The notes below the pieces were generated by a model that ran no database searches, was not told where the DNA came from, and worked only from the letters and a program-made list of their open reading frames with translations. A DNA stretch of 64,000 nucleotides, from the NCBI GenBank assembly GCA_049889815.1, contig JBMHCR010000021.1, positions 1 through 64,000 on the forward strand, in the 5' to 3' direction. Numbering within the stretch: the first letter of the stretch is position 1; the number at the start of each line of letters is the position of its first letter. Made by a program: the position numbers and the translations under genes. This document shows, piece by piece, positions 36,094 through 44,924 of the stretch. The stretch comes from JBPOFY01 sp049889815 (GTDB lineage Bacteria > Verrucomicrobiota > Verrucomicrobiia > Opitutales > Coraliomargaritaceae).

Positions 36094-36488
36094 ATTTTTA
36101 GCGGAAACTATCTTTGCTGTTCAGAATCAATTAAGAAGTCGATCACTACTGGGCAATAATCACTGACATAAGCGCGTTAAACAAAACAACGACGCACACA
36201 ATAGGTCGGTTGAACAAAAATAAAAAGCACCCATCTGACCGTCAGAAGAATCGGCAGCTTCCTTGTGACATTCCTGTGGATGTACGCGACGATTCCAATT
36301 TGAGTTTTTGTCGTTCTCCTCAGTCACAGCAGTGCGCATAGATATGCGACATAGCAGGTATGCAAAAATACCAAATTTACGTTGGATGCCTTCAGCACAA
36401 TCAAAGCCTTGCCAATAAGAAAGTCCACGACCGTGCGCACCGTTAAGTGTGAGGATGCGGAGATTTGATACAGCCATGGCTGTGGAGA
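36094..36488. other. Intergenic region, no supported gene
   Basis: A 105-codon minus-strand frame (36160-36477) lies here, but its composition is unlike protein and no family is recognised. No structured RNA or repeat was noticed. Confidence 0.5.
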
Positions 36489-37262
36489 TTATGCGTTTCC
36501 GTCTTTGATCGATTTAGCGTAGTTGGCAACAGACTTAAAGAGAGCGTCCGCAAACGAAGCAATGGTGACCAAAACCAGTTGTAGCTCGACATCACTAAAT
36601 GTGATCAAATCGCCTTCACGGAAAACTAGATTGTGGTCTACAAGTTTACCCTGTGGTTGACTTTGACCATCGACAACATTGGAAATTTCAACTGCCTTTA
36701 ACTCGAAACAAAGCTCGCCGTTATCGTCCAACTGAGGCGCTTTTACGATGCCACCTTGTTGCATGAGTGCCTGCATACAGAAACCGAGCGAAGTGATTGT
36801 ATCTTCGAGCTCGCACATGATGCCGTAGTTCTTCTCGAGCAAATTGAACTTTTCGTCGAGCTGAGCGGATACAAAAGCTTGTTGCAGAGACTTTGCTTCC
36901 TTTTGCGATTCCGGATCGACCTCCGGTGTGGCCTTGCTCGATTTTACCAGCGCGAGGAAGAAATGCGCGTTGTTCATGCCGGTCGCCGCAAGATTCATGC
37001 TGTCGCCGATCACTTGACGAATGAGCAAATCACGCGCGTATGCCTGCATTTGCTCAAAATTCTGATGGCGTGGCGCTGCCGGCATGATGCGAGGCGCGTT
37101 TACATGCTTCGTATAGGCTTCTTCCTGAACGGCTTCGCGTGAAGCGAGATTGAAAGCGAGCATGTCGAAATGACGCTGTAAGCCTGCCATGAATTGTTGA
37201 GCAATTTGCTGCAGATTAACCTGCTGTGACTGCCCTGGATTGGGTTGTTGTTCCGCTGTCAT
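36489..37262 (-). CDS. Conserved-looking hypothetical protein, 257 aa
   Basis: I start at the ATG at 37262 (MTAEQQPNPGQ); the 35 extra upstream codons are not protein-like. The N-terminus is Gln/Pro-rich, then mostly helical (FMAGLQRHFDMLAFNLASREA, KSLQQAFVSAQLDEKFNLLEKNYG). No signal peptide, no membrane segment and no catalytic motif. It could be a cytoplasmic structural or chaperone-like protein; the function is unknown. Neighbours (rlmH, xerD) give no hint. Confidence 0.7.
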   Translation of the reverse strand: MTAEQQPNPGQSQQVNLQQIAQQFMAGLQRHFDMLAFNLASREAVQEEAYTKHVNAPRIMPAAPRHQNFEQMQAYARDLLIRQVIGDSMNLAATGMNNAHFFLALVKSSKATPEVDPESQKEAKSLQQAFVSAQLDEKFNLLEKNYGIMCELEDTITSLGFCMQALMQQGGIVKAPQLDDNGELCFELKAVEISNVVDGQSQPQGKLVDHNLVFREGDLITFSDVELQLVLVTIASFADALFKSVANYAKSIKDGNA

Positions 37263-37489
37263 CGAAAATCGTATAATCAAACAGAATAGACCTAAAGGTA
37301 TTTTGGGGTCATGGACAACTACGGATTCGTCGAGCCGCCAAAAAGGTATATCTGCACTAGTTTTCACGCTTCATACTCGCGCTACTGATCATCCGCCAAA
37401 CATTCACCAAGAAAAGAAACCCGAGTAACTAGCTTGCTTTACTACTGCTGATCGTGCTTTCTCGTCGCTAATCGTAGCGCCACTCTCTC

Positions 37490-38425
37490 TCACGGTCTGC
37501 TCTTTGAACGCGGATGATAGAGCGCGTGCTCATCGGCAAGTCGGGCACCTTGAACGGATGTGTAGATCTGTGTCGTCGAGATATCCGCATGGCCAAGCAT
37601 TTCTTGAATAGCACGAAGGTCCGCCCCCCCTTCCAATAAATGTGTAGCAAACGAATGCCGCAACAGGTGCGGCTTGATCGGCTTCTTAATACCGACCCTT
37701 GCGGCATGGTCTTTAATCAGAACCCAAATCATCTTACGGGAAATCGCCCTTCCCTGTTGGCTTAAAAAGAGTTCGCTGCCGGTCTTGGATTTGATGAACT
37801 GCGGGCGACCGGAAGCAATGTAGTTCTGCACTGCTTTGACTGCCGCGCTGCCAATCGGAGCGATGCGCTCCTTTGAGCCTTTTCCGAAGACCCGAACGAA
37901 GCCCTCCTCCAAGTTGATATTCTGAATTAGAATCCCACATAGCTCGGACACCCGCAGACCGCTACTATAGAACAACTCAAGTATCGCTCGGTCGCGTAAA
38001 CCATGGGGCGTAGACTGCGAAGGGGCGTTCAGTAGTCGCTCAATCTCTTCGCGTGTGAGCACATCCGGCAACTTGCGCTGTAACTTAGGCGTGCCAACCA
38101 GCTCCGTGAAATCATCGCAGCGGTAATTCTCACGAACAAGGTGTTTCGCAAACATACGCAATGCCGACATCTTACGTGCCTGACTCGTCCTCGCGTAATC
38201 CTTGAGACTCATATGCGCGACCCATCTCGCAACAGTTGTCCCATCAACTGCTTTCCAATCCTTACAACCCTCCGCCGCAAAAAACGTCCCGCTTTGCGCC
38301 AAATCGCTCAAATACGATTGTATGGTATTTGCGGCAAGACCACGCTCAAGCTCCAACCACGCGAGAAAACTCTCGATAGGTTCGACAAAAGTGTCAGGTA
38401 AGTGATCCGATGGGTTCTTTGGCAT
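37490..38425 (-). CDS. xerD: Tyrosine recombinase XerD-type
   Basis: 311 aa from the ATG at 38425. SAM-like N-terminal core-binding domain (about 10-100) and catalytic domain with Arg158 (GLRVSEL), Lys183, His253-x-x-Arg256 (HLLRH), His279 (LGHAD) and nucleophile Tyr288 (TQIYT). Length and motifs fit the XerC/XerD chromosome-dimer resolvases and not phage integrases, which are usually longer with a DNA-binding arm. Divergent from argA. Confidence 0.88.
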   Translation of the reverse strand: MPKNPSDHLPDTFVEPIESFLAWLELERGLAANTIQSYLSDLAQSGTFFAAEGCKDWKAVDGTTVARWVAHMSLKDYARTSQARKMSALRMFAKHLVRENYRCDDFTELVGTPKLQRKLPDVLTREEIERLLNAPSQSTPHGLRDRAILELFYSSGLRVSELCGILIQNINLEEGFVRVFGKGSKERIAPIGSAAVKAVQNYIASGRPQFIKSKTGSELFLSQQGRAISRKMIWVLIKDHAARVGIKKPIKPHLLRHSFATHLLEGGADLRAIQEMLGHADISTTQIYTSVQGARLADEHALYHPRSKSRP

Positions 38426-38532
38426 GAGGGAAAAATTAAGCGCTGAATTGACACCTAAAGATATCTTGAACGTGAAAGAGCAGTTGCTCAACATTGAAGC
38501 CTCAGTCAACTGCGACCAACATTTAAAAGCTA

Positions 38533-39840
38533 ATGACCCAAACCAGCATCAGACAGGGAAGCATCAAGCCAACAGACCTTCGCGGCATCTTGGAGTATGT
38601 TCCTATGTTCAGAGATCAGGTTTTTATTCTGGCTCTGGATGGAAGCCTAGTTGCACACGAAAACTTCGAGAACGTGCTCCTGGACATAGCGGTACTACGC
38701 TCCCTAAACATCAAGATCGTATTGGTGCATGGCGCTGGTCAGCAACTGCGCGGCCTTGCTGAAGAACGTTCAATTGCAATCAGTAATCCACACGGCGAAG
38801 GCGCCACCGATCAGAAGACACTCGAACTTGCAACCGAGGCATCTGCCAAAGTAACACTCACCATCATGCAAGGACTCAGTCGCAATGGACTCCGTTGCGC
38901 GACCTGCAACGGCGTGCGCAGCACTGAAGTCGGTATCGTCGAAGGCAAGGATCAACTCAATAGCGGCAAGGTCGACAAACTTGACATCACCCTTTTCAAC
39001 CAGCTTCTCGAATCCAACACGATTCCGGTTGCTGCACCGATTGCATTCAATCGGGATGGCCTATCACTACGCCTAAATTCCGACCATCTTGCCGCAGAAC
39101 TTGCAGCGAAGCTCAACGCTTCAAAGCTCATCTATATGACTACTCAGGATGGCTTAGTCATCGATGGTGCCCCGCTGACCAATCTCCCAGTCGGCGACCT
39201 CGAGGAGTTTCTAAATGAGCAGAGTGAGAACATCCCCGAACGTTTGCTCAGCAAGGTACAACATTCGGTGAAAGCAATACATGCGGGCACAGCACGCGCT
39301 CACATTCTCGACGGACGATTATTCGGCGCACTGCTCAATGAGATCTTCGACAAAGTCGGCATCGGCACGATGGTCTATAGCAACGACTACCAATCGATCC
39401 GCCCAGCGATCAAAGAGGATGCTTACGCCATCTACAATATAACTAGAAACGGCGTGCGCTCCGCGACACTGCGGAATCGTTCACAAGCATCAATTGAGGC
39501 CGATATAGGCAACTTCCTTGTTTACGAGATCGACGGCAGCATCGTCGCCTGCGTCAACCTTCACAAATACAACGACGGCAAGGTATACGAAGTTGGCAGC
39601 GTTTACGTGCAACCCTTCTATCAGAACAAAGGCGTCGGGCGAAAGATGGTCACCTACGCCTGCGAAGAAGCTAGGCGCCGCAAAGCAGAACGTATCATCG
39701 CTCTAACGACCCAATCAACGAACTTTTTTGTCAAGGTTTGTCATTTTAAGGAAGGCGACATAAATAGCCTACCTGCTACACGCCGCGAAGAATATATCTC
39801 GAATGGCCGAAACTCTAAAGTTCTTTACAAAGACCTTTAG
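38533..39840 (+). CDS. argA: Amino-acid N-acetyltransferase (N-acetylglutamate synthase)
   Basis: 435 aa, first step of arginine biosynthesis: acetyl-CoA + L-glutamate to N-acetylglutamate. An amino-acid-kinase-like domain (about 25-290; VLVHGAGQQL, MTTQDGLVI) is followed by a GNAT domain with the acetyl-CoA loop VYVQPFYQNKGVGRKMV. This is the ArgA bifunctional-looking architecture, 443 aa in E. coli. The kinase-like domain in this family is regulatory (arginine binding). The next gene starts 6 bp later. Confidence 0.93.
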   Translation: MTQTSIRQGSIKPTDLRGILEYVPMFRDQVFILALDGSLVAHENFENVLLDIAVLRSLNIKIVLVHGAGQQLRGLAEERSIAISNPHGEGATDQKTLELATEASAKVTLTIMQGLSRNGLRCATCNGVRSTEVGIVEGKDQLNSGKVDKLDITLFNQLLESNTIPVAAPIAFNRDGLSLRLNSDHLAAELAAKLNASKLIYMTTQDGLVIDGAPLTNLPVGDLEEFLNEQSENIPERLLSKVQHSVKAIHAGTARAHILDGRLFGALLNEIFDKVGIGTMVYSNDYQSIRPAIKEDAYAIYNITRNGVRSATLRNRSQASIEADIGNFLVYEIDGSIVACVNLHKYNDGKVYEVGSVYVQPFYQNKGVGRKMVTYACEEARRRKAERIIALTTQSTNFFVKVCHFKEGDINSLPATRREEYISNGRNSKVLYKDL

Positions 39841-39846
39841 CGCAGC

Positions 39847-40179
39847 ATGGAATTGTATCACACAACCGATGCTCACGGCATCACCGAAATTTGTCCGAAC
39901 GAAGCACGCATGTGCGAGCTCATTGACGAACTCGACGATATCGACCCCACAGAAGTCGAACACCCCGATGTCTCACTGATCCACGATCGAAGCGGCTGGA
40001 TGCTGACAATACACCGCCGCAACATCATCAGCTTAGACAAGCTCGATCAAAAAGACGAAGCACCTCGCTTCATGAGGGGCGTAAACCGTAGTCGTGCATT
40101 GGTCCTCTGGTCACTGCTTTCCAAAGGACAGATTAATTCGATCACCGAACTCGACTGGCAAAGCGAGGATTCACGATAA
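39847..40179 (+). CDS. Small hypothetical protein co-transcribed with argA, 110 aa
   Basis: It begins 6 bp after argA. Acidic N-terminal half (ELIDELDDIDPTEVEHPD), then DRSGWMLTIHRRNIISLDKLD and a C-terminal helix with basic residues. It has no signal peptide and no known motif. The tight spacing and clean composition suggest a real gene; the function is unknown. Confidence 0.65.
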   Translation: MELYHTTDAHGITEICPNEARMCELIDELDDIDPTEVEHPDVSLIHDRSGWMLTIHRRNIISLDKLDQKDEAPRFMRGVNRSRALVLWSLLSKGQINSITELDWQSEDSR

Positions 40180-40184
40180 AAAAC

Positions 40185-40264
40185 TGCTCGTCGGATTGTC
40201 TTGCCACTTAAACCGCTTTTTACACCTTACGTCTCACATATGAGGGTGTAGCTCAGTTGGATAG
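40185..40264 (+). repeat. Upstream copy of the tRNA-Arg promoter region and tRNA 5' part
   Basis: 80 bases that recur at 40327-40406 with two mismatches. The last 23 bases (40242-40264) are the first 23 bases of tRNA-Arg, cut off after the D-loop, so this copy cannot make a tRNA. 62 bases with a hairpin (CTCCGCAAAGCGGAG) separate the copies. Confidence 0.85.
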
Positions 40265-40383
40265 TTTCGAGGTCGCAGACCGACAACCCCGAGCTCCGCA
40301 AAGCGGAGAGTCGGAAACATCGGAGATGCTCGTCGGATTGTCTTGCCACTTAAACCGCTTTTTACACCTTACGTTTCGCATAT

Positions 40384-40457
40384 GAGGGTGTAGCTCAGTT
40401 GGATAGAGCATCGGTTTTCTAAACCGACGGTCCTGGGTTCGAATCCCAGCGCCCTTG
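40384..40457 (+). tRNA. tRNA-Arg (anticodon UCU)
   Basis: Complete cloverleaf by eye: acceptor GAGGGTG/CGCCCTT (with G-U pairs), D-arm GCTC...GAGC, anticodon stem TCGGT/ACCGA with loop TTTCTAA giving UCU, and T-arm CTGGG-TTCGAAT-CCCAG. The discriminator is G and CCA is not encoded. It decodes AGA/AGG. Both its 5' and 3' parts are duplicated next to it. Confidence 0.93.
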
Positions 40458-40593
40458 CTCTTTGGAAACAAAGAGTCGGCTGGGATGAGAACACTGGGTT
40501 CGACGTAGAAAGCGCAGTGAACGGAGATCGGGCTTCCACAGGAAGATCGCGAAGCGATGCCGCAGGCACCAATCCCAGCGCCCTTGCTCTTTG
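40442..40593 (+). repeat. Duplicated tRNA-Arg 3' end (40442-40464 and 40571-40593)
   Basis: The 23 bases that span the T-arm 3' side, acceptor 3' strand and flank recur exactly 129 bases downstream. A hairpin CTCTTTG-GAAA-CAAAGAG follows the tRNA at 40460-40477. Duplicated tRNA 3' ends are what integrase-mediated insertion leaves, but no integrase or cargo lies between. Confidence 0.75.
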
Positions 40594-40671
40594 CGAAGCA
40601 AGCACATCACCGCGAAGCGGACTGGGATAAGTTCCGAGTCACAGAAGCCAACAATTCCTGCGAGTCTTTGA

Positions 40672-40786
40672 GGTAGGGTTGCCTTGCCAAGGCAACCGTC
40701 GCGCGGTTGAGCTCGTATGCGGTAATCGGTTCGACGATTTATCCGATTTTAAAGGCGAACGGTCGTCTCGGCGATACGGCCCTACC
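40672..40786. repeat. REPIN-like intergenic repeat, copy C
   Basis: GGTAGGG plus hairpin GGTTGCCTTG/CAAGGCAACC on the left; right end GGTCGTCTCGGCGATACGGCC plus CTACC. The whole element is the reverse complement of copy B, centre included (GCGCGGTTGAGCTCG against CAACCGCACG). The left hairpin differs from the others by paired changes that keep it base-paired. Confidence 0.7.
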
Positions 40787-40797
40787 CTTGAATTGGA

Positions 40798-41043
40798 TTA
40801 ACCCCCCTCGTCCACGCCGTAATTTTTGAGCGTGTAAACGAATAAGTCCTCTATTTTTTTTCGTGCCCAAGGTGTGCGCCGTAAAAACTTTAAACTAGAT
40901 TTAACCGTGGGGTCGAACCTGAAGCAACGAATTGGAATCTGCTCCGCAAGTGCATCCCAGCCGTAATAGTCGGAAAGACTGATCACGATCTGTTCAAGCG
41001 TGTAGCCGTGCAGCGGATTATTTGGCTGCTCTTGTACACTCAT
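40798..41043 (-). CDS. VF530-family (DUF2132) DNA-binding-like protein
   Basis: 81 aa. The sequence PLHGYTLEQIVISLSDYYGW...IPIRCF...PTVKSSLKFLRRTPWARKKIEDLF matches the small VF530 family nearly throughout. The Vibrio fischeri member has a known structure and is described as DNA-binding; the physiological role is not established. It follows the M20 peptidase stop-to-start with no gap (ATG at 41043, peptidase stop at 41044), so the two form one transcription unit. Confidence 0.9.
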   Translation of the reverse strand: MSVQEQPNNPLHGYTLEQIVISLSDYYGWDALAEQIPIRCFRFDPTVKSSLKFLRRTPWARKKIEDLFVYTLKNYGVDEGG

Positions 41044-42417
41044 TTACACTCCAGCAATATCTTTAAAAATCTGCTCAAAGGCGGTGATCGCATTCTCCAT
41101 CAAACCGATATCAAAGCTCTCGTCAGGTGCATGCAAATTGTCCAGCGGAGTAAACAATCCGACCATCACTGCGTCGAGACCCGCGCGCTTCTTAAAGTCG
41201 GCGATGACCGGAATGCTCCCCCCCTCACGCAGGTATATGGGCGCCTTGCCGAAGCTCTTCTTGATTGCCGCATCAGCAGATTTGAATGCTCGGGCCAATG
41301 ACTCCGGTTGATCAGCAGGTGTATTTGGGCGGTCTGGGGGCACTACCAAATATGCCGAAGCGACGGGACCCTGGTGCGCCTCGACGGTAACACCCGCAGG
41401 ACAGCGATCCTTGATCGTAGCGATTACCTGCTCTTGGACTTTAACCGGATCCTGGTCGGCAACCAGACGGCAAGTGATCTTTACAAACGCTTCCTTTGGG
41501 ATGACTGTTTTTGAACCGTCACCCTGGTAGCCACCACCCATGCCATTGAACTCGAGTGTCGGCCCAAAGCGGACTGCTTCCAAAGGATTCAAGCCATTGG
41601 CTGGCGAAAATTCTGGGACCTCAAGCAACTCACGATAACTTTCGACTGTTTCAGGGTAACGCTCCAGTTCTTTGTGTTCCCACTCAAACACAGGAAGCAC
41701 ATCATCGTAAAAACCAGGGACATTTACACTACCATCCGGATTATGCAAAGATGCGCATATCTCAGCCAATGCCTGCAAGGGATTATATACCGCACCGCCG
41801 TGAACGCCTGAGTGTAGATCCACTTTTGCACCCTTAACTTTAACCTCCAAGCCAACAAGCCCACGCAAAGCAGTCGTAATCACAATTTGCTCAGTATTTG
41901 GACTGCCAGTATCCGAAACCAAGAGAAAGTCCGCCTTCGCTAAGCGCTCGGCATGGGTATCAAAAAATTGCGGCATACTTGGGCTGCCAATCTCCTCTTC
42001 GCCCTCGATGACGTAGGTCAAATTAATCGGCAGGTCGGGATGTTCAACCAGCACTCTAGAAAGCGCTGTCATATGCACGATCGTCGGGCCCTTATTATCG
42101 GCAGTACCGCGCCCATAGACGCGTCCGTCTCGAACCGTCGGTTCAAAGGCATCACTCGTCCATAGTTCAAACGGATCTGCTGGTTGCACATCATAGTGCC
42201 CATAGATCACCACGTGCGGCCAAGAAGGATCGCCATGGCGCTCGGCGAGCAAGATCGGATGCAATTCAGTTTCTACCAGTTCGACGTTAAAGCCAAGTTG
42301 CTCGAGCAAAGCCGTCGCGTAATTGCGGGCCTCCACCATGCCGTCCGCATATGCGGGGTCCGTGGATACCGATTGGCAACGAATGTAGTCTTTAAGAGCG
42401 TCGAGTGGATTGAACAT
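41044..42417 (-). CDS. M20-family dipeptidase
   Basis: 457-aa zinc metallopeptidase. Zn ligands and catalytic residues sit in VVIYGHYDVQPADP (His, Asp), YGRGTADNKGP (bridging Asp), EGEEEIGSP (catalytic Glu) and VSDTG. The dimerisation domain is at about residues 200-320. No signal peptide; cytoplasmic, hydrolysing dipeptides such as carnosine-type or X-His peptides in characterised relatives. Followed directly by the VF530-like gene. Confidence 0.9.
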   Translation of the reverse strand: MFNPLDALKDYIRCQSVSTDPAYADGMVEARNYATALLEQLGFNVELVETELHPILLAERHGDPSWPHVVIYGHYDVQPADPFELWTSDAFEPTVRDGRVYGRGTADNKGPTIVHMTALSRVLVEHPDLPINLTYVIEGEEEIGSPSMPQFFDTHAERLAKADFLLVSDTGSPNTEQIVITTALRGLVGLEVKVKGAKVDLHSGVHGGAVYNPLQALAEICASLHNPDGSVNVPGFYDDVLPVFEWEHKELERYPETVESYRELLEVPEFSPANGLNPLEAVRFGPTLEFNGMGGGYQGDGSKTVIPKEAFVKITCRLVADQDPVKVQEQVIATIKDRCPAGVTVEAHQGPVASAYLVVPPDRPNTPADQPESLARAFKSADAAIKKSFGKAPIYLREGGSIPVIADFKKRAGLDAVMVGLFTPLDNLHAPDESFDIGLMENAITAFEQIFKDIAGV

Positions 42418-42551
42418 AAGTCTGAAAGCTGAATAGAAAATTGAGCTGTCAAAGAGCTAGTTAGATGGAACTAACACGCAATCCCAAAGCGAAATAAATA
42501 ACGAATACATAAGGATTAAGATCAGGATAAAGAGTAAGATTAAGACTCCAA
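42418..42551. repeat. Short intergenic region with GATTAAGA-type simple repeats
   Basis: Bases 42510-42547 consist of degenerate units (AAGGATTAAGATCAGG, ATAAAGAGTAAGATTAAG). Low-complexity tract, no gene. Confidence 0.45.
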
Positions 42552-43355
42552 CTATCTATTCCGATAGGCTTCCATCGCCTTGGGCATGAGCTCTTGCAGC
42601 TTACGTGCCCGAGTCGAGCCGGATGGGTGCGTTGACAAAAACTCCGGCGCTGCTCCTTGACTCATTGCCTCCATGCGTTGCCAAAAACCAATCGCTGCGC
42701 GTGGATCGTAGCCTGCTTTTGCAGCGTAAATCAGACCGATCTCATCAGCTTCACTTTCGTGGTGTCGGCTGTGTGGCAGAATCACACCGACAGTAGCCCC
42801 AGCACCGTAGGCTGCCATAAGCAGCTGCTGATCTTCGCTCTCCATGTCGCTCATACTTAAGCCGAACTGCAGGGTAACTGCGCCACCCGCAGCGAGCAGC
42901 TGGTGTGAAACTCGTTCATTGCCATGTCCTGCAGCGACGTGAGCAACCTCGTGTCCTACCACAATCGCGAGGTCATCTTCGGTCTTTGCCACTTTAAAAA
43001 TCCCTGTAAAGACGGCGACCTTACCACCAGGCATCGCGAAGGCGTTGATCTGACTGTCATCGTCAAATACAACAAATTCCCATTGCGCATTGGGCATATC
43101 AGGTGCTGCTACGTAGGCAATGCGTTCACCAACTCGCTGGAGCATCTCGTTATAGGTCGGATTGCTTGAGATCGGAGTCTCCTGCTTCATCTGCCCGAAC
43201 TGCTGAGCCGACATGGCAACCAACTGAACATTGGGAACCAAATGCAGCGCCGAGCGTCCAGTCTGCGGAACCGTGTGACAACTGGTAACAAACCAAAGAA
43301 GTGCTGCGAGGATGCAAACAGGTGCTTGTTTTGAGTCCACGGCGGTACAAAGCAA
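42552..43355 (-). CDS. M48-family metalloprotease, probable lipoprotein
   Basis: 267 aa. N-terminal hydrophobic stretch ends in FVTSC, a lipobox, so it is probably anchored in a membrane facing the periplasm. The Zn motif HEVAHVAAGH and the downstream HESEADEIG supply the ligands and catalytic Glu. It resembles LoiP/YcaL-type quality-control proteases. The start is uncertain: the TTG at 43355 or a GTG at 43340; no ATG precedes the hydrophobic stretch. Confidence 0.87.
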   Translation of the reverse strand: MLCTAVDSKQAPVCILAALLWFVTSCHTVPQTGRSALHLVPNVQLVAMSAQQFGQMKQETPISSNPTYNEMLQRVGERIAYVAAPDMPNAQWEFVVFDDDSQINAFAMPGGKVAVFTGIFKVAKTEDDLAIVVGHEVAHVAAGHGNERVSHQLLAAGGAVTLQFGLSMSDMESEDQQLLMAAYGAGATVGVILPHSRHHESEADEIGLIYAAKAGYDPRAAIGFWQRMEAMSQGAAPEFLSTHPSGSTRARKLQELMPKAMEAYRNR

Positions 43356-43448
43356 AAAGCGGCCGTTCTAGTTTAAACGAGTTCGTCCTTTTCGGCAAGT
43401 GTTGGCATAGATCAACAAAATCACGAAAACTCGCAACTTGAAACAGGG

Positions 43449-44888
43449 TTAGGCGATGAAACCAATATCCGGCTCTGTCGAGAAATTTGCGATATTAGGC
43501 AAGACTGCAGCCATATCGGCGGATGAGACGCCGAACCATTTAGCCATTTCCTCAAAGTATTTATCCGTCGATGTGGTCGGAAGAATGCGTCCGCCAAAAC
43601 CAACATCGTCACTACTATTAAGGGTGAGGTCTGGGAAGGTCCCAAAAACCTTTCCTCCATCGACAGGACCTCCCCACACCATTTGGTTGCCACCCCACGC
43701 GTGGTCGGTTCCTCGACCATTGGAACGAAGCGTGCGGCCGAAGTCGGAGGCGGTGTAAGAGATCACCTCATCGGCGATCCCGAGATACTCAAGGGCAAGT
43801 TGATAATTCGTAATCGCATTCGATATTTCACTCATCATGCCGGAGTGCGTATTGAGCAGTTCACCGTGGTGATCCCACCCTCCACGTTGAATAAAAATTG
43901 TATTGCGACGGAGGCCAAGACTCGCGCGCGCTTTAATCGTTTTCGCTGCGGCCCAAAGTTCTTGACCAAATCGACCAGTATTTTTTTCAAGCGCATCCCG
44001 GACACTACTTGGCACCGCAGAAACGTTGGTAGCATCAAATACAGTCTTAAAGTCCTGCTGCGCATCGCGTGATTCTTTAACATGGACGGCCATCGCATCC
44101 TGCATCATATTGTTATAAGTCGAGGCGAGTAACCCATCTACTGCTACGTTCTTATAGGCCTCAACCACCGAACCTGAAGTCGGTAAAAGTGCACCACTGT
44201 TGGTAATTGAAAATTGACTGGTTGCATTTCCAATCTGGAAAATATTATTACCTGCCAACGAAATAGACATCGACGTCGCTTGAGTGTTGTAAGTGGAATG
44301 CATGAGGTCCGCCATACGCCCTCCCCATCCACTCAATTGTTGCGGCCCCTCTGGCATTGAGGTCTGCCACTGGTTAATTTGATCAATGTGCGAAAATAAT
44401 GCCTTTGGAGTTGCTACGCTGCCCGAGTTGTACTGGCTTTTGTTCATCGGGTGAATAAGCGTTCCAATATTAGCAATCACAGCGAGGCGGCGACCGAAAC
44501 TTGAAAATGCGCCAGTACCGTTGAACATGTCTGATAAGCCACTGCAGCTTGGGTGTAATCCGTATGCATTGCCATCCCCCCCGGAAGCTTGGTTTAGATT
44601 GATCAGTGAATTTCGCGCAAGCGCAATGCCACCACCACCCACTCCACCGCGAGAAGAGGAATAAGCGGAGTAACGATTGTCATCCGGCACCAGAAAATTA
44701 AAACTATCATTCCCGCCCGCAAGTAAGACACAGACGAGGGTCTTACGATCATTGCCAGGATTTAGACCCGAAGCTGCGGCTTGATTCGCAAGCTTGAGAT
44801 TAAGCAGTGATGAAATCGCTGTTATCGTACCTACGGACGCACAGGAAGCTTCACCTAAGAATCGACGCCTAGAAATTTTCTTACTCAT
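43449..44888 (-). CDS. DUF1501 family secreted protein (Tat signal)
   Basis: 479 aa. It starts with a twin-arginine signal (SRRRFLGEA) typical of DUF1501. Features include LVCVLLAGGNDSFNFLVP, RRNTIFIQRGGWDHHGELL and SYTASDFGRTLRSNGRGTDHAWGG, resembling a sulfatase/alkaline-phosphatase-like fold without a proven activity. It begins 36 bp after the DUF1800 gene; this pair is recurrent in PVC bacteria and some marine proteobacteria. The function is unknown. Confidence 0.9.
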   Translation of the reverse strand: MSKKISRRRFLGEASCASVGTITAISSLLNLKLANQAAASGLNPGNDRKTLVCVLLAGGNDSFNFLVPDDNRYSAYSSSRGGVGGGGIALARNSLINLNQASGGDGNAYGLHPSCSGLSDMFNGTGAFSSFGRRLAVIANIGTLIHPMNKSQYNSGSVATPKALFSHIDQINQWQTSMPEGPQQLSGWGGRMADLMHSTYNTQATSMSISLAGNNIFQIGNATSQFSITNSGALLPTSGSVVEAYKNVAVDGLLASTYNNMMQDAMAVHVKESRDAQQDFKTVFDATNVSAVPSSVRDALEKNTGRFGQELWAAAKTIKARASLGLRRNTIFIQRGGWDHHGELLNTHSGMMSEISNAITNYQLALEYLGIADEVISYTASDFGRTLRSNGRGTDHAWGGNQMVWGGPVDGGKVFGTFPDLTLNSSDDVGFGGRILPTTSTDKYFEEMAKWFGVSSADMAAVLPNIANFSTEPDIGFIA

Positions 44889-44924
44889 GAGATTTAAGAT
44901 CGGTCGGGTTTGTGTAATAGCGGA

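Larger units (their letters stand above)
40180..40797. other. tRNA-Arg neighbourhood, non-coding
   Basis: Between the argA partner gene and the VF530-like gene. Contents are the 80-bp duplication, tRNA-Arg, the 3'-end duplication, several short GCGAAGCG-type palindromes and REPIN-like copy C. Minus-strand open frames over the tRNA are antisense artefacts. Confidence 0.7.

Noticed and set aside
36160..36477. 105-codon minus-strand frame downstream of the 257-aa hypothetical gene
   Set aside because: Cys-rich, irregular composition, no family and no conserved-looking segments.
37490..40593. XerD-type recombinase plus duplicated tRNA ends read as an integrated element
   Set aside because: The recombinase has the size and motifs of the housekeeping XerC/D type, and the genes between (argA and partner) are core; no phage or plasmid genes are present.
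40253..40605. Minus-strand open frames across tRNA-Arg (peptides with GIRTQDRRFRKPMLYPTELHP and GFEPRTVGLENRCSIQLSYT)
   Set aside because: These are the well-known spurious proteins obtained by translating the reverse strand of tRNA genes; no independent support for coding.
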